From positions 1 through 11,462 of the forward strand of contig JACQXP010000265.1 of assembly GCA_016208645.1 (NCBI GenBank): DNA of 11,462 nucleotides, written 5' to 3'. Both the position numbers and the translations under genes were made by a program. The notes under the pieces are model-generated. The model was not told the DNA's origin. It searched no databases and was given only the letters and a program-made list of their open reading frames with translations. The DNA comes from Candidatus Methylomirabilota bacterium (GTDB lineage Bacteria > Methylomirabilota > Methylomirabilia > Methylomirabilales > 2-02-FULL-66-22). Below, piece after piece: positions 1-5,378 of the stretch; position 1 is the stretch's first letter, and every line of letters begins with the position of its first letter.

Positions 1-2
1 GG

Positions 3-536
3 TCGGAAACGGTGGTGGATGCGCTGGGGCGGACGGCGGTCGAGAGGCGGTCCGGCTATCCCGAAAGCGGGGCGCCCAGCGTGGTGGAGACAACGCGGGA
101 ATACTACACGGGCGACGGGCCGGCGAAGGGCAAGTTGTGGAAGGTCACGCACGACGGGGCGGCCGCGACGATCTATGAGTACGACGCCTACGGAGAGGAT
201 CACCGGACGGGGCTGGACGCCGACGGCGATGGGCTCCTGAACAACGCTTCGATCGACCGGATCACCGAGGCGCGGAGCGCCTACTTGCTCGAGGCGGGGG
301 CGTGGTGGCGGGTCACGACGAATGAGGTCTACAACCACGACGGCGTGGATGCCAAAGTGACGGCCAGCACGCAGAAGGAGTGGCTGAGCGGGGCGACCGG
401 CGTTGTGGGGGTAGTGACGGCGCTGACTGAGTCACTGGACGCGTACGGCAACGCGACCCGGGCGGTGGTGACGGTGGACGCGGCGAGCAAAACGGTCACA
501 CGGCGCGTGGACTATCCGGATAGCGAGCGCGACCCG
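3..536 (+). pseudogene. RHS/YD-repeat protein fragment, open at the left edge
   Basis: The frame is open from the window edge and shows the low-complexity style of RHS/YD-repeat proteins: a DALGR motif near the start, YEYDAYGE, LDAYGNATR, and repeated Thr/Val/Asp-rich strands ending near RRVDYPDS. RHS proteins are large secreted or surface beta-cage proteins, often toxin carriers. No N-terminus, RHS core cage or toxin tip is visible. The protein does not end with its own stop: around position 530 the frame passes into a sulfur-carrier C-terminus and then MoeB. RHS proteins do not normally contain such a segment, so the piece looks broken and joined to a foreign gene, either by recombination or by an assembly error. 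The family call is moderately sure; the start and full extent lie outside the window. Confidence 0.6.
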
Positions 537-578
537 GACGGGGACGAAGTGGCCGTGATCCCCGCCATGGCCGGCGGG
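537..578 (+). pseudogene. C-terminal remnant of a MoaD/ThiS-like sulfur carrier
   Basis: These 14 codons read DGDEVAVIPAMAGG, the signature tail of MoaD/CysO carriers. The two complete carriers in this window end their domains with GDRLSILPAVAGG and GDEVSIVPAIAGG. The beta-grasp body (about 75 residues) that should precede it is absent and is replaced by RHS sequence. No stop codon follows the Gly-Gly; the frame continues into MoeB. It is either the leftover of a carrier gene that was cut by a rearrangement, or the exposed end of a natural carrier-MoeB fusion. Alone it cannot form a folded carrier. Confidence 0.7.
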
Positions 579-1397
579 AGCCTGACCTTCACCGAGGAGC
601 AGATCCGCCGCTACAGCCGGCACATCATCCTCCCCGAGGTGGGGGGAATGGGCCAGCGGAAGCTGCTCAACAGCAAGGTCCTGCTGATCGGCGCGGGGGG
701 TCTGGGGTCCCCGGCGGCGCTCTATCTGGCGGCGGCCGGCGTCGGGACCCTGGGGATCGTGGACTTCGACGAGGTGGACCTCAGCAATCTCCAGCGGCAG
801 ATCCTCCATCACGTCCACGACGTCGGGCGGCCGAAGGTCCAATCCGCGGTGGAGACGATCGCCGACCTGAACCCGGACGTGAAGGTGATCCCCTACCAGC
901 AGGCGCTGAGTTCGGAGAACGTCAAGCAGATCTTCGCCGACTACGACGTCATCCTGAACGGTTGCGACAACTTCCCCACCCGGTACCTGGTGAACGACGC
1001 GTGCGTCTTCCTGAACAAGCCCATGGTGGACGGCAGCATCTTCAAGTTCGAGGGTCAGGTCACCGTGTTCGTACCCGGACACGGGTGCTACCGCTGCCTG
1101 TACCCGGCGCCGCCCCCCCCGGGTCTCGTGCCGAGCTGTTCGGAGGCAGGGGTCTTCGGGGTTCTGTGCGGCGTGGTGGCCTCCATCCAGGGGATCGAGA
1201 CGCTCAAGCTGCTCCTGGGGCTGGGCGAGTTGCTGGTCGGGCGCCTGCTGTTCTTCGACGCCCTGGGCATGGAGTTCCGGCAGGTGAAGATCCGCCGGGA
1301 CCCCGCTTGTCCGGTGTGTGGGGATCACCCCACGATCACGGATCTCATTGACTACCACGAGTTCTGTGGGGTCCCCCCGACGGCACGCCTCAGCTAA
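567..1397 (+). CDS. moeB: MoeB/ThiF-family sulfur-carrier adenylyltransferase
   Basis: This E1-like enzyme uses ATP to adenylate the C-terminal glycine of MoaD/ThiS/CysO carriers before sulfur loading. From the ATG at 567 the product is 276 residues, normal for MoeB. Visible are the conserved opening RYSRHIILPEVG (residues 16-27), the nucleotide-binding GAGGLGSP (42-49), the SNLQRQ segment with R77, the NGCDNFPTRYLVND stretch (131-144), two zinc CxxC pairs (C174/C177 and C248/C251), and C191 in the SCSEAGV loop. There is no C-terminal rhodanese domain, unlike MoeZ/MOCS3. The ATG at 567 lies inside the upstream carrier tail and has no good ribosome site, so the natural product may have been a carrier-MoeB fusion or translationally coupled. 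It is the likely activator for both carriers in the window. Confidence 0.9.
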   Translation: MAGGSLTFTEEQIRRYSRHIILPEVGGMGQRKLLNSKVLLIGAGGLGSPAALYLAAAGVGTLGIVDFDEVDLSNLQRQILHHVHDVGRPKVQSAVETIADLNPDVKVIPYQQALSSENVKQIFADYDVILNGCDNFPTRYLVNDACVFLNKPMVDGSIFKFEGQVTVFVPGHGCYRCLYPAPPPPGLVPSCSEAGVFGVLCGVVASIQGIETLKLLLGLGELLVGRLLFFDALGMEFRQVKIRRDPACPVCGDHPTITDLIDYHEFCGVPPTARLS

Positions 1398-1410
1398 CGG
1401 CAAGTGCGTT

Positions 1411-1487
1411 CGGATGTTCGACCGTTCGGTAGTTCGGGTGTTCTCATCGGACGGGAACGACCGAACAACCGAAGTGCCGAACTGTCG
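1411..1487 (+). repeat. Imperfect hairpin built from octamer-period repeats
   Basis: Two 33-nt arms (1411-1443 and 1455-1487) are reverse complements at about 24 of 33 positions, with an 11-nt loop. Each arm has an 8-nt rhythm: GTTCG-type cores on the left and GAAC-NNCC cores on the right. It begins 13 nt after the moeB stop, so it could act as a transcription or mRNA-end structure. There is no T-run, so a classical terminator is not supported. Confidence 0.65.
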
Positions 1488-1492
1488 GATGG

Positions 1493-1655
1493 TCTAGCAG
1501 GATGCGGGAAAACCCCTTTTTGCCCAGGCTGCTCAAAAAGGTCCAGATGCAAGGCGGCGCGCGATGCGCGATGCGAGGCGTACTTAGTCCGTACGTCGCA
1601 GCGCCGCGCGAGCGCGCCAACGCCGCAGATGGGCCTTTTTCAGCAGCCTGCTAGA
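1493..1655 (+). repeat. Long imperfect palindromic intergenic element
   Basis: The outer ends tctagcagg (1493-1501) and cctgctaga (1647-1655) are exact reverse complements. A second, nested match pairs caggctgctcaaaaagg (1525-1541) with the segment 1634-1650 with one mismatch. The arms continue with lower identity to a centre near 1587, where gcgtac and gtacgt flank a 7-nt loop. The whole can fold into one long stem. No gene is inside. It resembles the long palindromic repeats dispersed between genes in many GC-rich environmental genomes. The left arm carries an extra ~23 nt (1502-1524), so the structure is asymmetric. Confidence 0.65.
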
Positions 1656-1713
1656 GTGCGTAGGCTGGGGATCCTGGTCCGCACGAGGTGATGTTCCGTC
1701 CCGGGGGGTGGGC

Positions 1714-2082
1714 ATGGCAATTTCCATGGAAGTTCCCCAGATCTTCCGGAAGCACACGAATGGGTCCCGGATGCTCAGGGTCGAGGGGGCCACGGTCCGC
1801 GAGGCATTGCAGCGCCTGGATCGCGACTATCCCGGCCTGAAGCAACAGCTTCTGGGGGACGACGGGGAACTGCATCGCTTCGTGAACGTCTACCTCAACG
1901 AAGAGGATATCCGCTACATCCGGCATCTGGAGACGCCCCTCCAGGAGGGAGACAGGTTGTCGATCCTCCCCGCCGTGGCGGGGGGGCGCCCCTTGCCCAG
2001 CGTCCCCGCCGTGGCCTGGGGGCGGCCCGCAGGTAGCGGGCACGCTCATCACGGACAGACAGGGGCGGGAGCGAGTGCATGA
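1714..2082 (+). CDS. cysO: CysO-like ubiquitin-fold sulfur carrier with C-terminal extension
   Basis: This is a MoaD/ThiS-family carrier; in Mycobacterium tuberculosis CysO delivers sulfur as a C-terminal thiocarboxylate to CysM. The ATG at 1714 gives 122 residues and has a G-run 5-10 nt upstream. The beta-grasp domain runs from residue 1 to 91, with the family block HRFVNVYLNEEDIRY (54-68) and the tail SILPAVAGG ending at G91. The family normally stops at Gly-Gly, but here 31 more residues follow. They include VPAVAWGRP, an in-frame echo of LPAVAGGRP 12 residues later, so the tail was apparently duplicated. Sulfur loading would require removal of these residues, for which the JAMM protease encoded at 3170 is the obvious candidate. 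The stop overlaps the cysM start (ATGA, 2079-2082), which implies coupled translation. Confidence 0.88.
   Translation: MAISMEVPQIFRKHTNGSRMLRVEGATVREALQRLDRDYPGLKQQLLGDDGELHRFVNVYLNEEDIRYIRHLETPLQEGDRLSILPAVAGGRPLPSVPAVAWGRPAGSGHAHHGQTGAGASA
1967..2028 (+). repeat. In-frame tandem duplication in the cysO 3' end
   Basis: Positions 1967-1992 and 2003-2028 are near-identical 26-nt copies offset by exactly 36 nt (12 codons). The first encodes the functional LPAVAGGRP tail and the second VPAVAWGRP, in which the first glycine of the pair has become tryptophan. Confidence 0.8.
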
Positions 2083-3011
2083 AAGCCGCCGGGATCCTGG
2101 ACGCCATCGGGAAGACGCCGCTGGTGGAGCTGCATCGGATCAGCCCGAAGCCGACGGTGCGGATCTTCGCCAAGCTGGAGGGGAACAACCCGACCGGCAG
2201 CCTGAAGGACCGCATCGCCAAGTACATGGTGGAGGCGGCGGAGCGGAGCGGTGCCCTCACCCGGGACAAGATCCTCCTCGAGCCGACCAGCGGCAACACC
2301 GGGATCGCGCTGGCCATGGTGGCGCGGTTGAAGGGCTACAAGGTCAAGGTCGTGGTCCCGGACAACGTGACGGTGGAGCGGCGGCAGTTGCTGGAGCTGT
2401 TCGGTGCGGAGATCATCTACTCGGACGGCAGCAAGGGGACCAACGGATCCATCAAGTTGGCGCAGCAGCTCGCCGAGGATCCGCGGTATTTCATGCCGTA
2501 CCAGTACGGGAACCCCGCCAACCCCCAGGCTCATTACGAGACCACGGCCGTCGAGATCATCCGGGACTGCCCGGAGCTGGACGTCCTGGTGGCGGGGCTG
2601 GGCACGGGCGGGACCCTCATGGGGTGCGCCCGGCGATTGAAGGAGCACAACCCCAAGATCCGGGTCGTCGCCGTGGAGCCGCACCCGGGCGATCTGGTGC
2701 AGGGACTGCGGAGCCTGGACGAGGGGTTCATCCCGCCCATCCTGGACACCAGCCTGCTGGACGGCAAGATCATCGTGGACAGCCGGTGCGCCTTCGCCGC
2801 CACCAAGGACTTGACGACCAAGGAGGGGATCTTTGCCGGCGTCTCGTCGGGCGCGGTCATCAACTGCGCCATCCGGGTGGCCCTTCGCATGGAGCGGGGT
2901 ACGATCGTCTGCATCCTCTGCGACGGTGGGTGGAAGTACGTGAGCCTGGGGGTCTGGTTCAAGGAGTTCCCGGAGCTGGGCGAAAACGTCCAGAGCCATA
3001 TCTGGTGGTAG
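2079..3011 (+). CDS. cysM: CysM-like O-phosphoserine sulfhydrylase (cysteine synthase)
   Basis: This fold-type-II PLP enzyme of 310 residues makes cysteine by beta-replacement. The PLP lysine is K43 in NNPTGSLKDR, the substrate loop is TSGNTG (70-75), and the phosphate-binding glycine loop is GTGGTL (175-180). R211 in LRSLDEGF lies where, as I recall it, M. tuberculosis CysM has the arginine (R220, in an LRNMDEGF context) that selects O-phosphoserine over O-acetylserine. The DGGWKY block and the end HIWW also resemble the CysM C-terminus, which closes the active site. The gene overlaps cysO by 4 nt and is followed by the JAMM protease, so it most likely takes sulfur from carrier thiocarboxylate rather than free sulfide. 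The main alternative, an ordinary CysK, is less likely because of R211 and the neighbours. Confidence 0.92.
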   Translation: MKAAGILDAIGKTPLVELHRISPKPTVRIFAKLEGNNPTGSLKDRIAKYMVEAAERSGALTRDKILLEPTSGNTGIALAMVARLKGYKVKVVVPDNVTVERRQLLELFGAEIIYSDGSKGTNGSIKLAQQLAEDPRYFMPYQYGNPANPQAHYETTAVEIIRDCPELDVLVAGLGTGGTLMGCARRLKEHNPKIRVVAVEPHPGDLVQGLRSLDEGFIPPILDTSLLDGKIIVDSRCAFAATKDLTTKEGIFAGVSSGAVINCAIRVALRMERGTIVCILCDGGWKYVSLGVWFKEFPELGENVQSHIWW

Positions 3012-3036
3012 CCCCACGGCGGGGACCCCGACCCTG

Positions 3037-3103
3037 ATTTCGGATTTCGAATGTCGGATGTCGGATTTGACCAATCCGAAATCCGCAATCCGCAATCCGA
3101 AAT
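3037..3103 (+). repeat. Short-period AATCCG/CGGATT hairpin
   Basis: Arms 3037-3068 and 3072-3103 pair at about 26 of 32 positions around a 3-nt loop. Each arm is made of near-tandem 7-8-nt units (atttcgg/tgtcgg on the left, aatccgc/aatccgaa on the right). It lies 26 nt after the cysM stop and before mec, so it may attenuate or protect the transcript. Its build is like the hairpin at 1411-1487, but with a different core word. Confidence 0.7.
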
Positions 3104-3133
3104 TTCCCGGATGGGACCCCGGGTAATAAATGC

Positions 3134-3157
3134 GAGCCGCGAGTCGAGAGCCGCGAG
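3134..3157 (+). repeat. Direct repeat gagccgcgag ahead of mec
   Basis: The 10-mer gagccgcgag occurs at 3134-3143 and again at 3148-3157, 14 nt apart, inside a purine-rich GAG/CGAG-biased tract that leads into the ribosome site of the next gene. Confidence 0.55.
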
Positions 3158-3169
3158 CCGAGAGGAACG

Positions 3170-3694
3170 ATGACGACGGATCAGCGATTGGTCATGGTGC
3201 ACGCGCTGGCCGAGCAGCAGCTCCGGGAGATCGTGCGCGAGGCGGAGGCGGGGTATCCGGAGGAGATCTGCGGGATCGTCATCGGCAAACCGGGAGCACC
3301 CGAAACCTACCAGGTGCGTCAGGTGAGGAACATCGCCAACCAGGAGCGCCAGAAAGACACCGCCGGATTCGAACGGGATGCCCGGACGGCCTACCGGATG
3401 GATGACCGTGAGGTGCTGCGCGTGCTCCGCGAGGCGGATGAAGCCGGGTGGGACGTTGTGACCTTTTATCATTCCCATCCGGACCACGACGCCTACTTCT
3501 CCGCCATGGATCGGGATCGGGCCCTGGCGGCCACCCAGGAGCCGCTCTGGCCAGGGGCAGCCTATCTCGTGGTCTCGGTTCGGGAAGGTCACGCATGCGA
3601 CGCCCGATACTTCGGCTGGGATGATACCCGCAGAGACTTCTTGGAGGTTCCCGCCAGGCTGCCGGTATCCACACCGCTCCGGTCTTCGGCCTAG
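3170..3694 (+). CDS. mec: JAMM/MPN zinc metalloprotease (Mec-like)
   Basis: This JAMM-family isopeptidase has 174 residues. In M. tuberculosis Mec cleaves cysteine from the CysO-cysteine adduct, and relatives trim C-terminal extensions from sulfur carriers. The ATG at 3170 has AGAGGA 4-9 nt upstream. The active-site set is complete: the glutamate of P-x-E-x-C-G (E32, in PEEICG), then HSHP (H101, H103), S111 and D114 in the H-x-H-P...S-x2-D motif. The gene follows cysM, the same three-gene content as mec-cysO-cysM in mycobacteria but in a different order. Because both carriers nearby extend past Gly-Gly, this protein may do two jobs: maturation of the carriers and release of product. No signal peptide is visible, so it should act in the cytoplasm. 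Confidence 0.92.
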   Translation: MTTDQRLVMVHALAEQQLREIVREAEAGYPEEICGIVIGKPGAPETYQVRQVRNIANQERQKDTAGFERDARTAYRMDDREVLRVLREADEAGWDVVTFYHSHPDHDAYFSAMDRDRALAATQEPLWPGAAYLVVSVREGHACDARYFGWDDTRRDFLEVPARLPVSTPLRSSA

Positions 3695-3715
3695 CGGCCA
3701 GCCCCAGAAACGGGC

Positions 3716-3744
3716 TTTGCGTCCGCACGTTTTTGAGGTATGGT
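3716..3744 (+). promoter_or_regulatory. Possible weak promoter before the ferritin-like gene
   Basis: TTTGCG (3716-3721) and TATGGT (3739-3744) lie 17 nt apart in the 99-nt gap between mec and the next start. Each matches the sigma70 consensus only partly, so this is a suggestion. A 5-bp stem, agccc/gggct, sits just before it. Confidence 0.22.
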
Positions 3745-3793
3745 TACCGCCGGAGTGGACCGGTGGGGGAGCCCGGTCGGAGGAGGGGGGCGG

Positions 3794-4294
3794 GTGAAGA
3801 CGCAGGACGCGTTGAGCTTGCTGATTGCGCTGGAAGAGCGCGCGGCCCGCGTCTACTTCCATTTCTTTCGGACCTTTCGGGATGATCGCGAGGTGGCGCG
3901 TTGCTGGTGGGACATGGCCCGGGACGAATACGGGCACGTCGGCATCCTCAAGATGGTGCGGGACCTCGTGTCACCCGAGGCGGAGGCGGGCCAGATCGGG
4001 GCCCGGCTCTGGTCGCTGGTTGACGTTGTCGAGCGATGCGAGCAGGAGGCCGCGGCGGTGGAGTCGCTGAGCCGGGCCCTGGAGCTGGCCATCCAGCTCG
4101 AGTCCTCGGAGCTGGATGCCCTGGGGCATCGGATCGTGCAGTCTCTGCGGTCCGAATTGCCGGAGGGAGCGGCGCGGCCCTTCATGGCGGGGGATGCCCA
4201 CTGCCAGCGCCTGGTGGAGGCGGCCGGGAAGGTCCCCGATCTGCACCTGCGGCACCGCCTGGAGACGATGTTGGGGGGCGCCAAGGGGCGCTGA
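3794..4294 (+). CDS. Ferritin-like/rubrerythrin-type helical protein
   Basis: I chose the GTG at 3794 because AGGAGG (3781-3786) lies 7 nt upstream; the in-frame start at 3740 has no such site. The 166-residue product is helical and shows a ferritin-like metal pattern: E15 in ALEERAARVYFHF, D44-E45-x2-H48 in MARDEYGHVGIL, E103/E106 in AIQLESSELDALG, and H136 in DAHCQRL. Such proteins bind a di-iron (or other metal) centre and often serve in oxidative stress or sulfur-related electron transfer. There is no rubredoxin domain, and the second-half ligands are less canonical than the first, so activity is uncertain. It lies between the cysteine cluster and the NIL genes. Its stop codon lies within the 5-bp target duplication of the element that follows. 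Confidence 0.75.
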   Translation: MKTQDALSLLIALEERAARVYFHFFRTFRDDREVARCWWDMARDEYGHVGILKMVRDLVSPEAEAGQIGARLWSLVDVVERCEQEAAAVESLSRALELAIQLESSELDALGHRIVQSLRSELPEGAARPFMAGDAHCQRLVEAAGKVPDLHLRHRLETMLGGAKGR

Positions 4295-4471
4295 GTGCTT
4301 GATTTCATAAGGCCGTATCGGGTTTGACCCGATACGGATCGCCCTTGGTGATTGGGTCCAAAACAGCTCTTGGAAAGGAACGATGCGTTCAGAATGATCG
4401 TCTCCCAAGGGCGTTTCGTGTCGGGGTGGTCGTGCTCGACCCGACACGAGGCTATGAAATCAAGCACTGAG
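4291..4471 (+). mobile_element. MITE-like non-autonomous element with 5-bp target duplication
   Basis: The element spans 4296-4466 (171 bp). Its 14-bp ends, tgcttgatttcata (4296-4309) and tatgaaatcaagca (4453-4466), are exact inverted repeats. They are flanked by the direct repeat CTGAG at 4291-4295 and 4467-4471. Inside are three nested or adjacent stems: a 10-bp hairpin 4313-4322/4328-4337, a 9-bp pair 4340-4348/4405-4413, and a 9-bp hairpin 4417-4425/4440-4448. Removing the element plus one CTGAG copy joins the ferritin-like stop to the NIL start with a 12-nt gap, the expected operon spacing. It has no ORF of its own, so a transposase must act in trans. The transposon family is not assigned. 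Confidence 0.8.
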
Positions 4472-4482
4472 CGGGGTGGTCC

Positions 4483-4725
4483 ATGGGCAAGCGACGGGTG
4501 CATCTGACCTTCCAGGGACAGCTCGCCGATGAACCCGCCATCTGGACGATGAGTCAGGAGTTCGGCTTGGTCTTCAATATCCGCCAGGCCGACCTGGCCG
4601 ACGGGTTTGGATGGATCATGCTGGAACTGGAGGGGGATGACCAAAAGCTCTCGGAGGCCCTGCGCTGGCTGGAGGAGCGGGGCGTCATCGTCGCCCCCAT
4701 CGAGCAGGACGTGGTGGCCGGCTAG
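4483..4725 (+). CDS. Stand-alone NIL-domain protein (copy 1)
   Basis: This 80-residue protein consists of little more than a NIL domain, the ferredoxin-like fold known from the C-terminus of the methionine ABC-transporter ATPase MetN, where it binds methionine, and from ferredoxin fusions linked to homocysteine synthesis. It shares with the second copy at 5048 the pattern EPxI-x-T, LVxNIR-x-A, L-x-L-x-G and GV-x-V-x-P. The ATG at 4483 has only a weak G-rich site (4473-4479). Before the MITE inserted, it would have sat 12 nt behind the ferritin-like gene. There are no membrane segments or cysteines, so it is probably a ligand-sensing or partner-binding module. Confidence 0.8.
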   Translation: MGKRRVHLTFQGQLADEPAIWTMSQEFGLVFNIRQADLADGFGWIMLELEGDDQKLSEALRWLEERGVIVAPIEQDVVAG

Positions 4726-4816
4726 TCCCTCCGGGCCGTGGGTGTGCCCCGCGCGACGGAGACCCCCCAGGCTCTTTCCGGCATCCATCGCCAGGTGTCC
4801 CCGCCAAGCTTTTTAC

Positions 4817-4845
4817 TTGACACGTCGGAAGTGCTCTGCTTAAAT
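4817..4845 (+). promoter_or_regulatory. Sigma70-type promoter of the SAM-riboswitch operon
   Basis: A perfect -35 TTGACA (4817-4822) is followed after 17 nt by TTAAAT (4840-4845), 4 of 6 to the -10 consensus. The predicted start near 4852 is just before the riboswitch at 4861. Confidence 0.7.
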
Positions 4846-4860
4846 CCGCCGCGACGCTGA

Positions 4861-4973
4861 CTCATCCAGAGTGGCTGAGGGACTGGCCCGACGAAGCCAC
4901 GGCAACCCCGCGTACCGCGGGGTGCCAACTCCTGCCCCTCCTCCCGCCCGGCGGGACGAGCGGGGAAGATGAG
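4861..4973 (+). ncRNA. SAM-I (S-box) riboswitch
   Basis: The RNA carries the S-box core: gagggactggcccgacgaag (4877-4896), then ggcaacc (4901-4907), ggtgccaactcctgc (4921-4935), and a closing P1 stem ctcatc (4861-4866) with gatgag (4968-4973). S-box RNAs bind S-adenosylmethionine and shut off methionine, homocysteine or cysteine genes. Expression switching is visible: gagaagg (4971-4977) can pair with ccttctc (5000-5006), which uses both the 3' strand of P1 and the 5' arm of the terminator, so ligand binding should free the terminator. The regulated genes are the NIL protein, the ThrC-like enzyme and the second carrier. Confidence 0.95.
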
Positions 4974-4996
4974 AAGGCGGCTGACGGAACCCGTGA

Positions 4997-5026
4997 GCCC
5001 CTTCTCAAGAGCGAGAAGGGGCTTTT
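4997..5026 (+). terminator. Riboswitch-controlled intrinsic terminator
   Basis: A perfect 10-bp stem, gccccttctc (4997-5006) with gagaaggggc (5013-5022), has a 6-nt loop and is followed by TTTT and, after GG, another TTTT. It lies 24 nt after the SAM aptamer and before the ribosome site of the next gene, as in an OFF-switch. Confidence 0.9.
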
Positions 5027-5047
5027 GGTTTTCTCGGGAGGGAACCG

Positions 5048-5290
5048 GTGGCCACGCTGCGAGTGCTGCTGATGTTTCCGCCGGACCTGGTGCGCGAGCC
5101 GATGATCTATACCGTCGCCACGACCTACCACCTGGTGCCGAACATCCGCAAGGCCCGGGTGACGGAGAGCTCCGGGGAGGCCACGCTGGACCTCACCGGG
5201 GCGGAGGACGATCTGAAGCGCGGCATCGAACACCTGACCCGCCTGGGTGTGACGGTGAAACCGTTGGGGCCATCCCAGGCGTCTGGGTGA
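5048..5290 (+). CDS. Stand-alone NIL-domain protein (copy 2), first gene of the SAM operon
   Basis: This 80-residue NIL-domain protein starts at GTG 5048 with GGGAGGG (5036-5042) 5 nt upstream. It is a diverged paralog of the protein at 4483 with the same length and pattern: REPMIYTVA, LVPNIRKA, LDLTG and LGVTVKPL. As the first gene behind the SAM riboswitch it belongs to methionine-related metabolism. The domain's known methionine binding in MetN suggests it senses a sulfur amino acid or docks on the enzyme encoded next. There are no catalytic residues or cysteines. The function beyond the domain is unknown. Confidence 0.82.
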   Translation: MATLRVLLMFPPDLVREPMIYTVATTYHLVPNIRKARVTESSGEATLDLTGAEDDLKRGIEHLTRLGVTVKPLGPSQASG

Positions 5291-5378
5291 GACAGAGGCG
5301 GGAGGATTGCGGGACCATGGAACCCCGAAGACACGTCGCGCCCTTCAGGTGCGGCGGTCCCCCGGAGGCGACGGCTCG

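Noticed and set aside
432..1403. Long open frame on the minus strand opposite moeB (323 codons)
   Set aside because: It mirrors the GC-rich codons of moeB, has no recognisable motif, and MoeB on the plus strand is fully conserved.
1404..1691. 95-codon plus-strand frame through the moeB-cysO gap
   Set aside because: It begins at the last moeB codons and runs through both inverted repeats, and its sequence is dictated by the palindromes. No ribosome site or protein motif is seen.
3037..3157. Short repeats before mec considered as a CRISPR array
   Set aside because: Units are 7-10 nt, nearly contiguous and self-complementary, with no 25-40-nt repeats or spacers and no cas genes.
2049..3937. 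Two long overlapping minus-strand frames across cysM, mec and the ferritin-like gene
   Set aside because: They are antisense shadows of well-supported plus-strand genes, have low-complexity Arg/Pro/His-rich composition, and cross the intergenic hairpins.
4296..4466. The multi-hairpin element read as a tRNA or a riboswitch for the NIL gene
   Set aside because: There is no tRNA-like anticodon/T-loop set or known aptamer core. The exact terminal repeats, the 5-bp duplication and the restored spacing fit a transposed element better.
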